Positions 10,322 through 22,580 of a stretch of DNA of 64,000 bases are shown piece after piece. Position 1 is the stretch's first letter, and every line of letters begins with the position of its first letter. The notes beneath the pieces were generated by a model. That model was not told the DNA's origin. It searched no databases and saw only the letters and a program-made list of their open reading frames with translations. The position numbers and the translations under genes were made by a program. The stretch is from Hygrophila difformis (Eukaryota; Streptophyta; Magnoliopsida; Lamiales; Acanthaceae), in NCBI GenBank assembly GCA_030278955.1, contig JAOANR010000015.1:36674487-36738486 (forward strand), read 5' to 3'.

Positions 10322-11127
10322 AGGATTAGATCATCCGCGAAGAGAAGATGAGACACCCCCAGTCCATTCCTCGACAACCTAATTGGCTTCCAGACACCGT
10401 CCTGAACCAAACAAGATATCAACCGTGATAGCTTCTCCATAATTACCAAGAACAAATACGGGGACATCGGGTCGCCCTGCCGCAACCCTTTACCCGGTTT
10501 AAATTCCTCCAGAGCAATGCCATTCCATAGAATTGAGTATGAGGGGGATGAAACACAGACCATAATGAACTCAATAATCGACTGTGGCAAATCCAATTCA
10601 TACAAACAAGCTTCCAGAAAATCCCAGCATACATTATCGTAGGCTTTAGCTATATCAATCTTTAAAATGATACCTCTGACCCGACTCGTAGCACCTGACA
10701 TATGACTGAGCATCTCCTGCAAGGTTATGGCATTATCAACCGGACCCCGACCCAGTAAAAAAGCACTTTGATGAGGAGAAATTGAGCTCTGGAGCACTGA
10801 TCTGATCCGATTAACACAAACCTTTGTGCAAATTTTATACAGCACATTGCAAAGAGTAATGGGCCGAAAATCTTTGAAGGAGACCGGAGCAGCGATTTTC
10901 GGGATGAGACACACAAAAGCTTTGGCGGCCTCTTCCGGTAAGCAACGAGTCTCAAAAGCCTGCTGCACAAAATTGATAACTGAAGGTCTAAGCTTTTCCC
11001 AGAACAGCTTATAGAATTTCCCCGGAAATCCATCCGGCCCCGGAGCGGAGAAGCCATTTATCTGAGAAACAACAATATCAACTTCCTTGTCGGTAACCCC
11101 CAACAACAATCTATTCCTATCCTCCAC
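10252..11127 (-). pseudogene. LINE reverse transcriptase domain (fragment)
   Basis: The frame contains GFSAPGPDGFPGKFYK, RPITLCNVLYKI, HQSAFLLGRGPVDNA and LKIDIAKAYDNVCWDF. It also has GLRQGDPMSPYLFLV and the catalytic LLFADDLIL box (the FADD form of the YxDD motif). These are the ordered RT motifs of plant L1 elements. The frame is lost soon after FADD, near 10320. The upstream frame is closed by a TGA near 11165, with the earlier reading continuing in another frame at about 11058-11270. It is a dead copy. Confidence 0.85.
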
Positions 11128-11299
11128 TGAAATCGACTGAAGATGGGGATAGGGAAAGAAACATTCTCACTTTCCAATCTCTGCCGCAAGGGAAGCCGCG
11201 GTGGAGCAAAGAGAGATTTATCCCGGTTAGTAATGCTTGTGTTTGTATGTACGGTTGGATTGTGACACATGTATGTAGGTTGGAGATTATCCCGGTCGT

Positions 11300-13020
11300 T
11301 AGCTTGTTAGATTATTTATTTATAATGAGTTTGTTTAGAATGGAGGGTGGCCAGTGCGGTTTTGGGTTCCTTCAGTTTTTTTTAGTGGTTCATCCTTGAT
11401 CTTCTTCATCAAATCAGTATATTTCTTGTTCTTGATAATAATCATGTCCTCCAAAAACCCATCCATCTTGAAGATATCTTCCAGTGACATCCATCTTGAA
11501 ATTCCTGCGCGTTTCTAAGTTCGGGCGTACCTTAATCGACAGCGAGCGATTCGTTAAAATACACCTCGAGACTTCATTAGTGCATCCAACATTTGCGCAC
11601 CATAGAGTCGTCATGAACAACCACCCGTGCAGACCTATCCTCAGGCATTTGTTCTTTGAGAATTTTGGTGAGTGAACCTCCTACTATTTTTACTTTTTTT
11701 TTTTTCAATTGGATGATCCTGTGCCCGATTCGGCTTCTTTTATTCAGATTGTACATTCCTGTAATAGTTTGATTTGCATTCTGGTTGATAGAAAGCAGTT
11801 TTATTTGTGGAACCCTAGTTCAAGAATTTTCAAGAAATTACATTTTTTGGATGATCAAATGAAGTATGGTGACGTTACAAAATTCGGAATTGAGTAACTA
11901 GAGTCGACCCAATTCATTATAGTTTAAAGTCCAATTCTTGGAGCATAGTTAAGTGATAGAAATTAATGCAAAATTCAAGGAAAGGTAGTAGTGTGTAGAA
12001 TTTTCTATAGAAAAATTTAGATATATTTTATGTATTAAGTATTATTTCTACAATTGTTAGGAATATTTTAGAGACTTTGCTCACCTTATAAATAGAGGGT
12101 GATCCCCCTTCCTTCGGTGTGTTGAGTGGTGATGCAGAGTGTTGTTGAGTGATAAGTGGTGAGTGACAACATGTGTGAAACGAGAAAGAGTGCATGGTGT
12201 CTTAGTTATAGAAATAATCTTGTAATTGTATTGTGTAGTGATCTCTTGTCTTAAGTCTTTCGGTTATACCTGCGTTTGTTAAGTTCTTGGTGCACTTGTT
12301 TTAGTTATATTGTCAGCCTTTTTGCCTAACTAATACATGGTCTGTTATATACCGCTTAAATAATATATGGTTGGCGCTGCCACCTAAGTATTCTTGTGCA
12401 CTAAGGATTTGTTAAGTTAAAGGCTAACCAACATCAAAGAGTGGGTGTTGTATAAGTGAATTGTGCACTAAGGATTTCTCTATAGTGGTTGTGTTTCAAA
12501 GTCCTTCCGACATTAAGCAAGGCAGATTTCAAATTGAAATATATGGAGGACAGTGGGGTAAGGTTTTGAATGGGAGGCTTCATCAGTGGAGTGACAAAAT
12601 GAAACGAGAAATACATTATCTATCCTTTCTTTCAACTTGGCGAGTAACGAGCATGAAACGATGAAGCTACCTAGTATGGAAGATAATTGCTATCACCGAA
12701 TGCGAGGGCAATTTTTCTGGGTGCCTCTGTATGTATGTTGTGTTACCATCAAGATCAACCTTCTAATGTTTTGGCTATAAAGGCTAGAGTATGGAGTGAA
12801 GGAGTCTTGGATTAAAATGATGACTGTTCGTAATCCTTGGCCTGTTTTGAAAAATATGGATCAAAATAGAGAAATCTTGATTAGTTTTGCATTGCCTTTT
12901 GCAATATCTAATGTAGAAGATGGTACACTTCTGCATACTCATTTAATACCGAGTGTTAGAGTGGTTCATGTACGGTTAGTCTTTGTGGAAAGTTTATATA
13001 TCATTCGTCCAAGGAGGTGA
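11300..13020 (+). pseudogene. F-box pseudogene with LTR-like insertion
   Basis: This is homologous to the gene at 5209-6357 and includes the upstream flank (attgtgacacatgtatgtag at about 11260; compare 5032). Much of the F-box itself is deleted. The pieces read FLRVSKFGRTLIDSERFVKI (about 11490), VPDSASFIQIVHSCNSLICI (about 11720), LNGRLHQWSDK (about 12570) and KESWIKMMTVRNPW (about 12800). The end is near 13020. Several frameshifts and stops are present, and an LTR-like element separates the 5' and 3' parts at about 11953-12500. No function is expected. Its counterpart in the second duplicated segment appears to be the fragments at 48990-50355, which also carry the LTR-like element. Confidence 0.85.
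11953..12445 (+). mobile_element. LTR-like insertion with TATA box (probable solo LTR)
   Basis: This sequence interrupts F-box homology. It starts near tgatagaaattaatgc, has a TATA box (ttataaatagagggtg, about 12085-12100) and ends near aaaggctaaccaaca. A related, diverged copy lies at 49340-49975, also beside F-box fragments, with the same TATA context and the same end. No internal coding region is present, so a solo LTR is the simplest reading. Exact ends and target duplication are not certain. Confidence 0.5.
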
Positions 13021-13262
13021 ACAAGGGAGCAACAGTAACGATAAAGTCTTAAATAGAAGTATTACATATGTACTATTTGTTCATTTCTTTCATATGCTGG
13101 TGAACAATTTGGTTTGGCACAATTATATTGTCTGGTTTTCATGGCATGGACCGTAACAAGTTCATTTCATTGGCCATCAAGCTGCCCAATAATCTTCATA
13201 ATCTCAAATTAATACTAGTTAATAATAAATCACACAGCTCGGGTGTTGATCACATTGTGAAC
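13021..13262. other. 3' flank of the F-box pseudogene
   Basis: This matches the 3' flank of the F-box copies (catatgctggtgaacaattt; compare 6410 and 43860). There is no gene. Confidence 0.5.
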
Positions 13263-13264
13263 TA

Positions 13265-13522
13265 CTCCCTTTATCCCATTTAACTTGTCTTGTTTGACTT
13301 TTGTACACAATCCAATGCACTTTTCAATTTTTATTATCTCAAAATATGTACAACAAAAAATTATATAAAATATATATTTTAAAACTACACGATTATACGA
13401 TTCTAACAAGACCCAATTCGACTATTTTTTCTAAATATATATTTGCAATGAAATCGAGTCAAAGTTGAACAATTAACAGTATCAAAAAGTCAAACATGAC
13501 ACGTTAGCTGGGACGGAGGGAG
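13265..13522. mobile_element. Stowaway MITE, 258 bp
   Basis: The ends are CTCCCTTTATCCC and GGGACGGAGGGAG. It is flanked by TA on both sides (13263-13264, 13523-13524), the Tc1/mariner-type target. It is the same kind of element as those at 22581, 33537 and 54838. Confidence 0.85.
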
Positions 13523-13524
13523 TA

Positions 13525-13894
13525 TTAAGGATGAAGAAGCTAAAGAATACAATATTGTTAACTTTAATCATAGTAGGAGTATTCTTTTATCGGGGAAGTG
13601 GTAACATTTTAAGTTTTTAACTATTACTCGTGGGATTACACCAATATTGATTTGATGAAACTTAATATATACATGAATTTAGCTCCTAAGTAAATGCAAG
13701 AAAAACGTGGGTAGCCAAATGAGCTTTCATTCTCGATCAATGATCACACTAAACGTTGAAACAAAACTCCATGAAACACCAAACTTGCGCTTTTGTTAGG
13801 GTACTGCCGCAGTACGTATTGCGGCGCATCATGAGCATTCGTTTTAATCCAAAGACTATAATTAATTAAGGGTATAATTGTCGAAAAATATTAG
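13525..13894. other. Non-coding stretch before the Copia element
   Basis: No gene seen. It ends in the left target duplication ATTAG (13890-13894) of the Copia element. Confidence 0.6.
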
Positions 13895-14553
13895 TGACAG
13901 TCCCTGAGTAGGGTGTTAACGCGATGTATTGATCACACACACAATTGCAGAAATATAAGAACACAATTGTTTGTTGACCCGGTTCGGACCTCCTGTCCTA
14001 CATCCGGGGGATTCCAATCCAGGCGAAGATTACTCAACAATGAACAAGAACAAACACAAGACTTGAGACCAATCCTGTTAACTCGATCTAGAAGCTGAAA
14101 CTCTCCCCCTCAACTTCTAATCTCCCTAACTAGAATTACAGAGACAATCTTGTTGTTCCTTCAACCTGTTGACGACCCTGAACAAGAATCCTTTTTAGCT
14201 ATATCAAGAAGACTCCCTCTCCTTGATTTACAACTCGATCTAAAACGATATACACTGAATTACAACACAATTCTATCAAGAACAAAAACTCTCAAAACAT
14301 CTCAACATGAAGAACAAGTTTTTGACTCTTGAAGTATATCTTCTAAAACAAGACTTAGTTCACTTGGAAGAATATTGAAGATAAAAATCTAAAATACAAA
14401 GACTGACTCAAAGACTATTTACAAACTGAAAAACGTCTTGATCTTTGAGTCCCGGGTGCTGGTGAAGCTTTGATCTTTAAAACCATAACTGCACTGTTGT
14501 TAGAGCGTTGCAATGACACCTAAATAGTTCTGCATGAAATGTTAGTGCCAACA
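13895..14553 (-). repeat. 3' LTR of the Sirevirus-like element
   Basis: 659 bp, with TG...CA ends. It differs from the 5' LTR by two transitions: C at 14343 (T at 22357) and C at 14422 (T at 22436). The second changes the TATA box to TGTAAATAG in this copy. Confidence 0.95.
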
Positions 14554-14567
14554 ATCTCCCCCTCATT
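14554..14567 (-). other. Polypurine tract of the Sirevirus-like element
   Basis: On the minus strand AATGAGGGGGAGAT sits directly against the 3' LTR. This is the expected plus-strand DNA priming site. Confidence 0.8.
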
Positions 14568-14977
14568 TCATGAAGAGGTTGATTCATCACAAACAGGTCT
14601 CAAACAATTATGATGAATAGCAATTCAGAATACCAACCTAACAACAATGGTTAAAAGATCAAGTGCTACAAATGTAATTAACATATAAGAATAACACCAG
14701 CAAAACAATATCACAAAAATAAGAAGATCGATCAAATAAGTTCATGCAAATCTAGTCCATCAGCAAAATAAACCAATCATCAGCAAGAAAAAAAATACCA
14801 AGCATCAGCATCCAAGAGTATCAAAACAGTAACCAACAGAAGTAAAATATTAGTTACAGACCCATTCAAACATAAAATTCAGTTTAGAGTGTACCCCCCT
14901 CAAGGTGTTGTCATCATCACCCAAAAACCACAGTCAGTCAGTCAGAACATATTGAGACCATACTCCCCCTTGATGAA

Positions 14978-16502
14978 TCAGATCTCCTCATCATCCTCCT
15001 CTCCAGTGGGTGGAGGATCAAATGAGCTAGGAAGAAGCTTCAACATGTTGTTGTTCTGCTTCCGGATGCGGAGACCAGCATTGATGACATTCGAAACCTC
15101 TTCATTCTGTCGAAGAATGATGGTCTTAAGATGATTAACCAAGGCTGCGCCAGACAGAGCAGGACCGAGGAGAATGTCATTGTGCAAATTTCGAAGATTA
15201 GTGGTAGGAGTGTTCTGCTTGATAGGAATTCTTTCTTCCTTTGGAACTTTAATTCCATTTTCCTTAGGAATCAGGTGATCAAGGCAGGGTAAAGGAGGAG
15301 GTCATTCTTCCTAATTGAACCGCGGGTGTAACCTAGCATCTTAGAAAGTACAGAAAGACCAAAATTTGTCATGTTAAGATATTTTTTAATACAGAACATG
15401 AGTTTACCCATATGAGATGACACTTGACTGGCATTGGTTGTTGGAAGGATGTTGGAACTACACAGACGAAACAGACAGTTGAACTTGAGAGTAAGTTGTT
15501 GAACCCGGAGTTGATTCCGTCCAAAGGCAACACTCTTTGTGTTCGAAATCTCGTAGGCCACTTCAGCATTTGAGTTTGGCAAGTAGCTCGTAACATCATC
15601 CAGGTTGCTGTTAAGCTGAACCTTTACCAACGCATTAATCACCTGAGGAAAAATCTCTAGGATTTTGCCTCGCATGTAGATCTTCCCTCCAAATGGTGAG
15701 TCAGAATCCATAACATCTGGATGAAGGTTGGCGTAGAATTCGCGAACCAATGCAGGAGAGTAATCCTCGAGTTTCGTAGCCCAGTAGAAAAGCTTGCAGT
15801 CCTCTAGGTATTTTGTAAAGCCTGAGTGAACTGCTCCTCTGGTATGAAATCTCGATTATTGAGCTCCTTGGCAAATTTTTGTGCCTCCTTGTCATAGAAC
15901 TTGAAGTTTAGAGCATCACGAACAGTAATTGGCCCAACTTTCTTCGGTCGTTTCTGTGTTGTCTCAACAGCAGGTTGCTTGTCCTTCCTTTTGTGGGAAC
16001 GAGTCACAGGGGTACTGGCAACTGGACGGTGTTCCGGAGTAACTTCTCGATCAGGTTCGTCGTCTCTCTGTTGTTCCTCTTCCTCAGCAACAACATCATC
16101 ATGGTCAAAGAAATCTTCAGTACCTCCTTGAGGATGCTCCGTCGTGGTTCCATCATCCCATTCCATAGGAAATGTTTCCTTTTGAGGTGCTGGAAGAGCA
16201 AGTGCAGGGGGTGCAGGGAGAGCAGAAGAATCTCCAATAGGTGGAAGACTCACAAGAGGAGTAGCCTCCGTCACAGTGTTGTCTGCATTTCCACCCGACG
16301 CCTCTCCTGTTTCAGATGTTGAAGGAAGTGGAGCATTTCCACTCAATGCTTGAAGAACAGAGGTTACAATTTGGACCGGATCAATAGGTATCTCAGTGTT
16401 TGATGGAGCAGATGATTCAGTATTCGGATCAGTTGGGGATTTGGGGGAACTTGAAGAGGCCATTGAAAGTAGAAAAACGAGCTGCACAACTAGGAGAAAC
16501 AA
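14978..16502 (-). pseudogene. Extra ORF downstream of pol (envelope-like position), frameshifted
   Basis: Three adjoining frames on the minus strand form one broken ORF: 16502-15804, 15750-15271 and a piece ending at 14978. The first has a Ser/Pro/Thr- and acid-rich N-terminal half, a basic patch (RSHKRKDKQP) and then VGPITVRDALNFKFYDKEA. The second begins at a VREFYANLHPDV motif. From memory, this motif is typical of the 'putative plant transposon protein' domain of plant retroelements. The third ends in an acidic EEDDEEI tail. Single-base frame breaks lie near 15807 and 15285. The likely start is the Met at 16463 (MASSSSPK) rather than 16502. Sireviruses often carry an extra ORF here, sometimes called envelope-like. 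I see no signal peptide or clear membrane anchor, so an envelope role is not supported. Confidence 0.7.
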
Positions 16503-16805
16503 AGAAGAAGAGGTGCAGAAACAAAATGCAAATGGCGATATTTAAAAAAAATGAGGGGAGAAACGTTTAACCACGTTCGGAGGAGAAGAAACGGCGAAAT
16601 AATGATGATAGTTTCGAGCGACGTGAATAGCAGAGGTGAAGGGACGGTTACAGTCGTCACAGTGTTATGATGACACTCTGCAGGCGTCAAATCAAAATCC
16701 TTCCATATTAAAAAATTTGTCTTTATCCGATTCTCCTCTTTTATTGTTTGGGCCTGAAAAGTTAGTATACAAGAAAAACAAAAACGACCCAAAGCATAAC
16801 AAAAT

Positions 16806-19800
16806 TTAATTTGTATGGAAACTTAGGCCCAGAATTGTTCTAAGCCTGTCAAACTTATCCCCTTCCATGGGTTTTGTTAGGATGTCAGCACGTTGCTCTG
16901 ACGACCCTACATGTTGAATATCACAAATGTTATCTTCAACCAAATCCCTAATGAAATGATACCTGATATCAATATGTTTGCTCCTATTGTGAAGCACTGG
17001 ATTCTTAGAGATGTTTATGGCACTTGTATTGTCACAGAGCACCACAAATTTCTCTTGATGTACTCCATAATCTGCCAAAGTCTGCTTCATCCACATAAGT
17101 TGAGAACAGCAACATGTAGCCGTTATATATTCTGCTTCAGCTGTAGATAAAGCAACTATGTTCTGTTTCCTTGAGTACCAACTAACCAAATTGTTACCAA
17201 GATAGAAACAACCTCCTGTTGTCGAGCGTCTGTCATCACAACTGCCAGCCCAGTCAGAATCTGTATATCCTATAAGATCTAATGATGATCTTTTAGAATA
17301 CCAAATCCCAAGTCCAATGGTTCCCTTGATATATCTCATAATTCTCTTAGCTGCTTTAAGATGTGTCACTTTAGGTTGAGCTTGAAATCTGGCACATACT
17401 CCTGTGCTGTATAAGATATCTGGTCTGGTTGCTGTTAGGTAGAGAAGACTACCAATCATACTCCTGTAAAGCTTTTGATCAACATCACAACTAGAATCTG
17501 CTTTAGAAAGCTTCTCATGAATACCCTGAGGTGTTCTTGCTACTTTGCTATCTTCCAGGTTGAACTTCTTCAGCATATTGGTTGCATACTTCTCCTGAGA
17601 CAAGAAGATTCCATCTCTTTCTTGTTTAATCTGTAATCCAAGGAAGTAATGTAATTCTCCAAGCATGCTCATCTCAAATTCTGTCTTTATATCATGTATA
17701 AATCCATTTCTAAGATCTTCTGAAGTAGATCCAAAAATGATATCATCAACATAGACTTGAACTACAATGATATGCTTATCTGTGTGTTTAATGAAAAGAG
17801 TCATATCCACATTTCCTCTGGTATATCCGTGGTTAACCAGGAATTGTGACAGCCTTTCATACCAAGCACGAGGTGCCTGTTTAAGACCATATAGGGCTCC
17901 TTTCACTCTATAAGCATAGTCTGGATGTTTATGGTCTTCAAATCCAGCTGGTTGAGCTACATAAATTTCCTCCTTAATTCTCCCGTTCAGAAAAGCAGTC
18001 TTGATATCCATTTGGTATAACTTGAAATCTAGATAGCAAGCAACAGATAGCAAAATCCTTACAGCTTCTATTCTGGCCACTGGTGCATAAGTCTCTCCAT
18101 AGTCCAATCCTTCAGTTTGTGTGTAGCCTTGTGCTACCAATCTGGCTTTATTTCTGACTATGTTTCCATGCTCATCTTTCTTGTTTCTAAAAATCCATTT
18201 TGTACCAATGATGTTGATGTTGTCAGGCGGTGGTACTAACTCCCATACAGAGTTTCTTTCAAACTGTAGTAACTCATCCTGCATGGCAGCAATCCAATAT
18301 TCATCTTTGAAAGCTTCAGATGCATTCTTTGGTTCCATCTTGGATATGAAGCAATTCATTCCAGCGAGTTGCTTGTAATCAATCTTCTTGTTTCTGGTCT
18401 GCCTTGGTGCATCCAATTCTCCAATGATATCAGTATTAGAATGATGCTTCAAGGTTCTTGGTCCTTTCCTCTTATCTATAACAGCAGTGTCAAGAGGTTG
18501 TTGCTCTTCCTCAGTATCAACCAAAGATTCTGATTCAGCTCCAGTTTCCACATCAGCTTCAAATGATGGCTCATGTGTTTCCTCAGATGGTGGATCAAAT
18601 ACAGGAAAATAATGCAGACCATCTTCATATTCAGATAATCCTTTAGCTAGAGAATCTTCAAATAGAACATTCACAGATTCTATAACTTTCTTACTATCAG
18701 TTAGGTAAACTCTGTAAGCTCTAGAGTTATTAGCATAACCCAAAAACAACCCTTTTTCTGATCTGGCATCAAACTTCTTAAGTTGTTCCCTGTCTCTGTA
18801 AACATGACAAGGACAACCAAATGTATGAAAATATCTAACATTAGGAAGTTTATCATACCATATTTGATAAGGAGTGAAATTTGTCTTTGGCCTCAAAAGA
18901 ACTCTGTTTAAAATATGACATGCTGTGTTGACAGCTTCTGCCCAAAAAGTCTTTGGTAGTGTGCTCCCATGAAGCATAGACCTTGCCATTTCCTGTAAGG
19001 TCCTGTTCTTCCTTTCTACAATCCCATTTTGTTGGGGAGTCTTTGGGGCAGAGAACTCTTGAGAAATTCCATGTTGCTTACAGAAATCAGTAAACTGTTG
19101 ATTGTCAAACTCTCTCCCATGATCAGTTCTAATCCTTTTGATCTTTCCTTGTTTTTGATTCATGATCTTCAGGCTTATGGACTCAAAATACTCAAAGGCT
19201 TCATCTTTTGATCTGAGAAAACAAACAAAAGTAAATCTAGAAAAATCATCAACTATCACAAGTACATACCTTTTGCCATTAAGGCTTTCAACTTCCAATG
19301 GACCCATCAAGTCCATGTGAATGAGTTCAAGGCAGTGATTTGTGGTAATTTCATCAACTCGTTTGTGTTGAGCTTTGGTTTGTTTTCCTTTAGAACAGCC
19401 TTCACAAACAATTTGAGAGTTGTTCTGTAGTTTCGGCAACCCTTTGACAGCTCCAGAAATGCTCAATTTGTAGAGAGTTTGATAATTCAAGTGTGCCATT
19501 CTCTTGTGCCATAGGCTTGTAAGATCTTCTTTCAAAATCAAACCCCTGTCTACTGTTTCCTTTAAGACATAACAATTGTTAGTAGACCTTTTCCCTGACA
19601 TGATACACTTGTAGTCTTTAAACATATAACAAGTATTCATATCAAATAGCACTAAGGAATTTTCATCACATAATTGGCTTATGGAAATTAAATTGGTAGT
19701 TAAACCATCGACAAAGTAAACCTTAGAGAGATTAGAAAGAACTCCCTTTTCAATTTTACCATAACCAGTGATCTTGCTTTTGGCACCATCTCCATACATC

Positions 19801-21857
19801 ACCTCTCCACAATCTTGTTCTATGAAGTTTTGTAGTATATTTTTGGTTCCAGTCATATGCCTAGAGCATCCAGAATCAAAATACCACAAAGTGTTCTTTT
19901 GGTGTGCCTGCAAAGATACAACAACAAGACCAAGTGACTGTTGATTAGAATGTTTAGGTATCCAGGCCTTACGAATCTGGATCTTCTTCTGTAGTTCTAA
20001 CGTCGGCCAGACAACAGGTCTTCCATTTAAGAGATCTCGAACAATCCTTAAACAAGTGTCTGCTTGATGACCAGGTAGACCACAATATATACAATCCCTT
20101 GAGTCTTGAGGTGCAATGTTGACTTGAATTGGCACATTTCTATAGGTAGCAGCATTGCTTGATTGTTCACCAAGATATCCTCCACCAACAAAATTTCTCT
20201 TAGTTGATTTGAACTTCTTTGCTTTACCTTTCTTCTTGTATCCTATAATTGAAAGATCACCAGGTCTTTTGCATATAGAAAGAATTGAATCCAATTTATT
20301 TTTACCTTTTACCGTTTGAGAGAGTTCATTGCACTTAGCTTGAAGTTGTAGATTTTCTGTGGCCAAACATGATTTTGCATCAGAAAGTTTGGAACATTCA
20401 ACTTGAAGTTCTTCAACTTTAAGCTTAGCTAGCTTTAATTCCTTCTGAATTTTGATCTTCTCAGCAGATAGATTGTCATAGGAAATTCCGAGGTCAGTCA
20501 GTTGAGCTAACAACTTCTTATTTTCACTGAATGCAGTATCATATTCGAACTTTAACTCCTCATATGCATCGGCCAGCTTTGAGTAAATTTGATTGATATC
20601 ACCTGCACTCACAGAATCATCTTCATCTGAAGAATAATCTATTGAATTTGATATACCTGCTTGGGGGCTGCAATCACGAATAGTCATTGCTACTACATCT
20701 TCTGAATCACTCTGTTGTTCATCCGTTTCCTCAACATCGGATTCACCATCACTGAGAGTAACCTGATATGCTTTCCTTTCTTTCCTATTAGCAGTAGGAC
20801 ATTCCTTTTTGAGATGCCCTTTTCCTCCGCACTCATAACATACAATAGAAGAGAATTTATCAAATTTCTCAGGTTCCTTGAGTTTCCTGACATTACTGCC
20901 TTTGCCTTCGAACTTCTTAGATCCTTTAAACTGTTGTTTGTTGGATGTTGAAACACCATGTGAACTGGATTTCTGAGGCTTGCCTTTCTGTAACTGTCTT
21001 GCTCTCTTTTCTTGAAGAAATTTGGCCATCCTTCTAGTGATCAAGGATAATTCTTCATCCAAATCATCATCTGATTCTTCAACCTTTTCAGCCTTTAGAG
21101 CAATACTCTTCGATTTTCCTTTGCTCCTTGATTCCAGATGATTCATTTCATAATTTTGCAAATTGCCAACCAACTCTTCCAAAGTCATGGTGTTGGTCTT
21201 CTCACTCTCTTCAAGAACTGAGATCTTTCCAGAATACTTAGAAGAAACCGTACGTAGCATCTTTCGAACCAATTTTTGTTCATCAAAATGCATTCCAAGC
21301 TCTATGCATTGATTAACCACATTTTGGCATCTCTCAAAATATGTTGAAATATTTTCATCATCCGTCATTTCCAACCTGTCATATAAAGATTCAACACGAT
21401 GTTATCTAGTTAGTTTAACATCGGCAGAACCTTCAAACCTGACTTCAAGAAATCTCCACATCTCATAGGCATTTTTACAATTCTTGATCATCCTGTGTTG
21501 TGCCTCTTCCATGGCTCCGCTGATCGCGTTCATAGCTGCGTAATTTCCTTGTTTTGATGCTCTTTCCGCTACAGTTAATTCGGCCTTTCTAGCAGGTCGT
21601 GTAACTGGTGCAGCAGGTGGTACACCCGTTGTTGTGGCAGCAGTGGTAGTGGTAGTGTCCGTTGAAGTAGATGTGGTCGTCGTTGCAGTGACAACCGCAG
21701 GAGTTTCAGTCCTTGTTGGTGGTTCACATGCTTCTTCGACTGCATCCCAGACATCTTCTCCAAGAGCTCGAAGATAGCACTCCATTCTTGACTTCCAGTA
21801 ACTGAAATTGTTTCCATCGAAGATCGGTGGACGAAGATGCGAAATTTCCCTACTCAT
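16806..21857 (-). pseudogene. Copia gag-pol polyprotein with one in-frame stop
   Basis: A frame of about 1,680 codons begins at 21857 (MSREISHLRPPIFDGNNFSY) and runs to 16806. It is interrupted only by a TAA at 21402-21404, early in gag. The order is: gag; a zinc knuckle CYECGGKGHLKKEC; a long coiled-coil-prone stretch; a second knuckle CIYCGLPGHQADTC; aspartic protease WYFDSGCSRHMTG; integrase (HMDLMGPLEVE, RTDHGREF, QNGIVERKNRT); RT (GTKWIFRNKKDE, QVYVDDIIFG); and RNase H (GYTDSDWAGSCDDRR, LSTAEAEY). Everything after the stop is open, so this one codon separates the copy from a full reading frame. Whether the stop is read through is unknown. Gag forms particles, and protease, integrase and RT/RNase H carry out maturation and copying. 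Confidence 0.93.
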
Positions 21858-21893
21858 GATGAATCTTGAATCTCCAGTAGACGTTTGAAGATT

Positions 21894-21908
21894 GGCTCTG
21901 ATACCAAT
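21894..21908 (-). other. Primer-binding site (initiator tRNA-Met type)
   Basis: On the minus strand ATTGGTATCAGAGCC follows the 5' LTR directly. It contains TGGTATCAGAGC, the usual complement of the initiator tRNA-Met 3' end used by plant Copia elements. Confidence 0.9.
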
Positions 21909-22567
21909 TGACAGTCCCTGAGTAGGGTGTTAACGCGATGTATTGATCACACACACAATTGCAGAAATATAAGAACACAATTGTTTGTTGACCCGGTTCG
22001 GACCTCCTGTCCTACATCCGGGGGATTCCAATCCAGGCGAAGATTACTCAACAATGAACAAGAACAAACACAAGACTTGAGACCAATCCTGTTAACTCGA
22101 TCTAGAAGCTGAAACTCTCCCCCTCAACTTCTAATCTCCCTAACTAGAATTACAGAGACAATCTTGTTGTTCCTTCAACCTGTTGACGACCCTGAACAAG
22201 AATCCTTTTTAGCTATATCAAGAAGACTCCCTCTCCTTGATTTACAACTCGATCTAAAACGATATACACTGAATTACAACACAATTCTATCAAGAACAAA
22301 AACTCTCAAAACATCTCAACATGAAGAACAAGTTTTTGACTCTTGAAGTATATCTTTTAAAACAAGACTTAGTTCACTTGGAAGAATATTGAAGATAAAA
22401 ATCTAAAATACAAAGACTGACTCAAAGACTATTTATAAACTGAAAAACGTCTTGATCTTTGAGTCCCGGGTGCTGGTGAAGCTTTGATCTTTAAAACCAT
22501 AACTGCACTGTTGTTAGAGCGTTGCAATGACACCTAAATAGTTCTGCATGAAATGTTAGTGCCAACA
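21909..22567 (-). repeat. 5' LTR of the Sirevirus-like element
   Basis: 659 bp. This promoter LTR keeps an intact TATA box on the minus strand (TTATAAATAG, plus-strand 22429-22438), unlike the 3' LTR. Confidence 0.95.
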
Positions 22568-22580
22568 ATTAGTACTAATA

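Larger units (their letters stand above)
8252..11240 (-). mobile_element. L1-type LINE, 5'-truncated and frameshifted
   Basis: Reading on the minus strand, the order is reverse transcriptase (11127-10252), RT thumb and zf-RVT-type zinc-binding region, then an RNase H domain (8820-8400). The A-rich tail appears on the plus strand as a T-run near 8250-8262. The endonuclease domain expected at the 5' end is missing, the usual result of truncated target-primed reverse transcription. At least three frame breaks are visible, near 11130, 10320 and 8580. Clear target duplications were not found. Confidence 0.85.
13895..22567 (-). mobile_element. Sirevirus-like Ty1/Copia LTR retrotransposon, 8673 bp
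   Basis: A full-length element on the minus strand: 5' LTR 21909-22567, primer-binding site 21894-21908, gag-pol 21857-16806, an extra ORF 16502-14978, a polypurine tract next to 14554, and 3' LTR 13895-14553. It is flanked by the exact 5-bp duplication ATTAG (13890-13894 and 22568-22572). The protease-integrase-RT order marks Ty1/Copia. The large size, a DSGCSRHM protease motif and an extra ORF after pol point to the Sirevirus (SIRE/Maximus) lineage. The LTRs differ at two sites only, so insertion is recent. Internal ORFs are nevertheless broken. Confidence 0.95.

Noticed and set aside
14978..16502. True envelope glycoprotein for the Sirevirus-like element
   Set aside because: No signal peptide, cysteine pattern or strong membrane segment is visible, so only the position is envelope-like.
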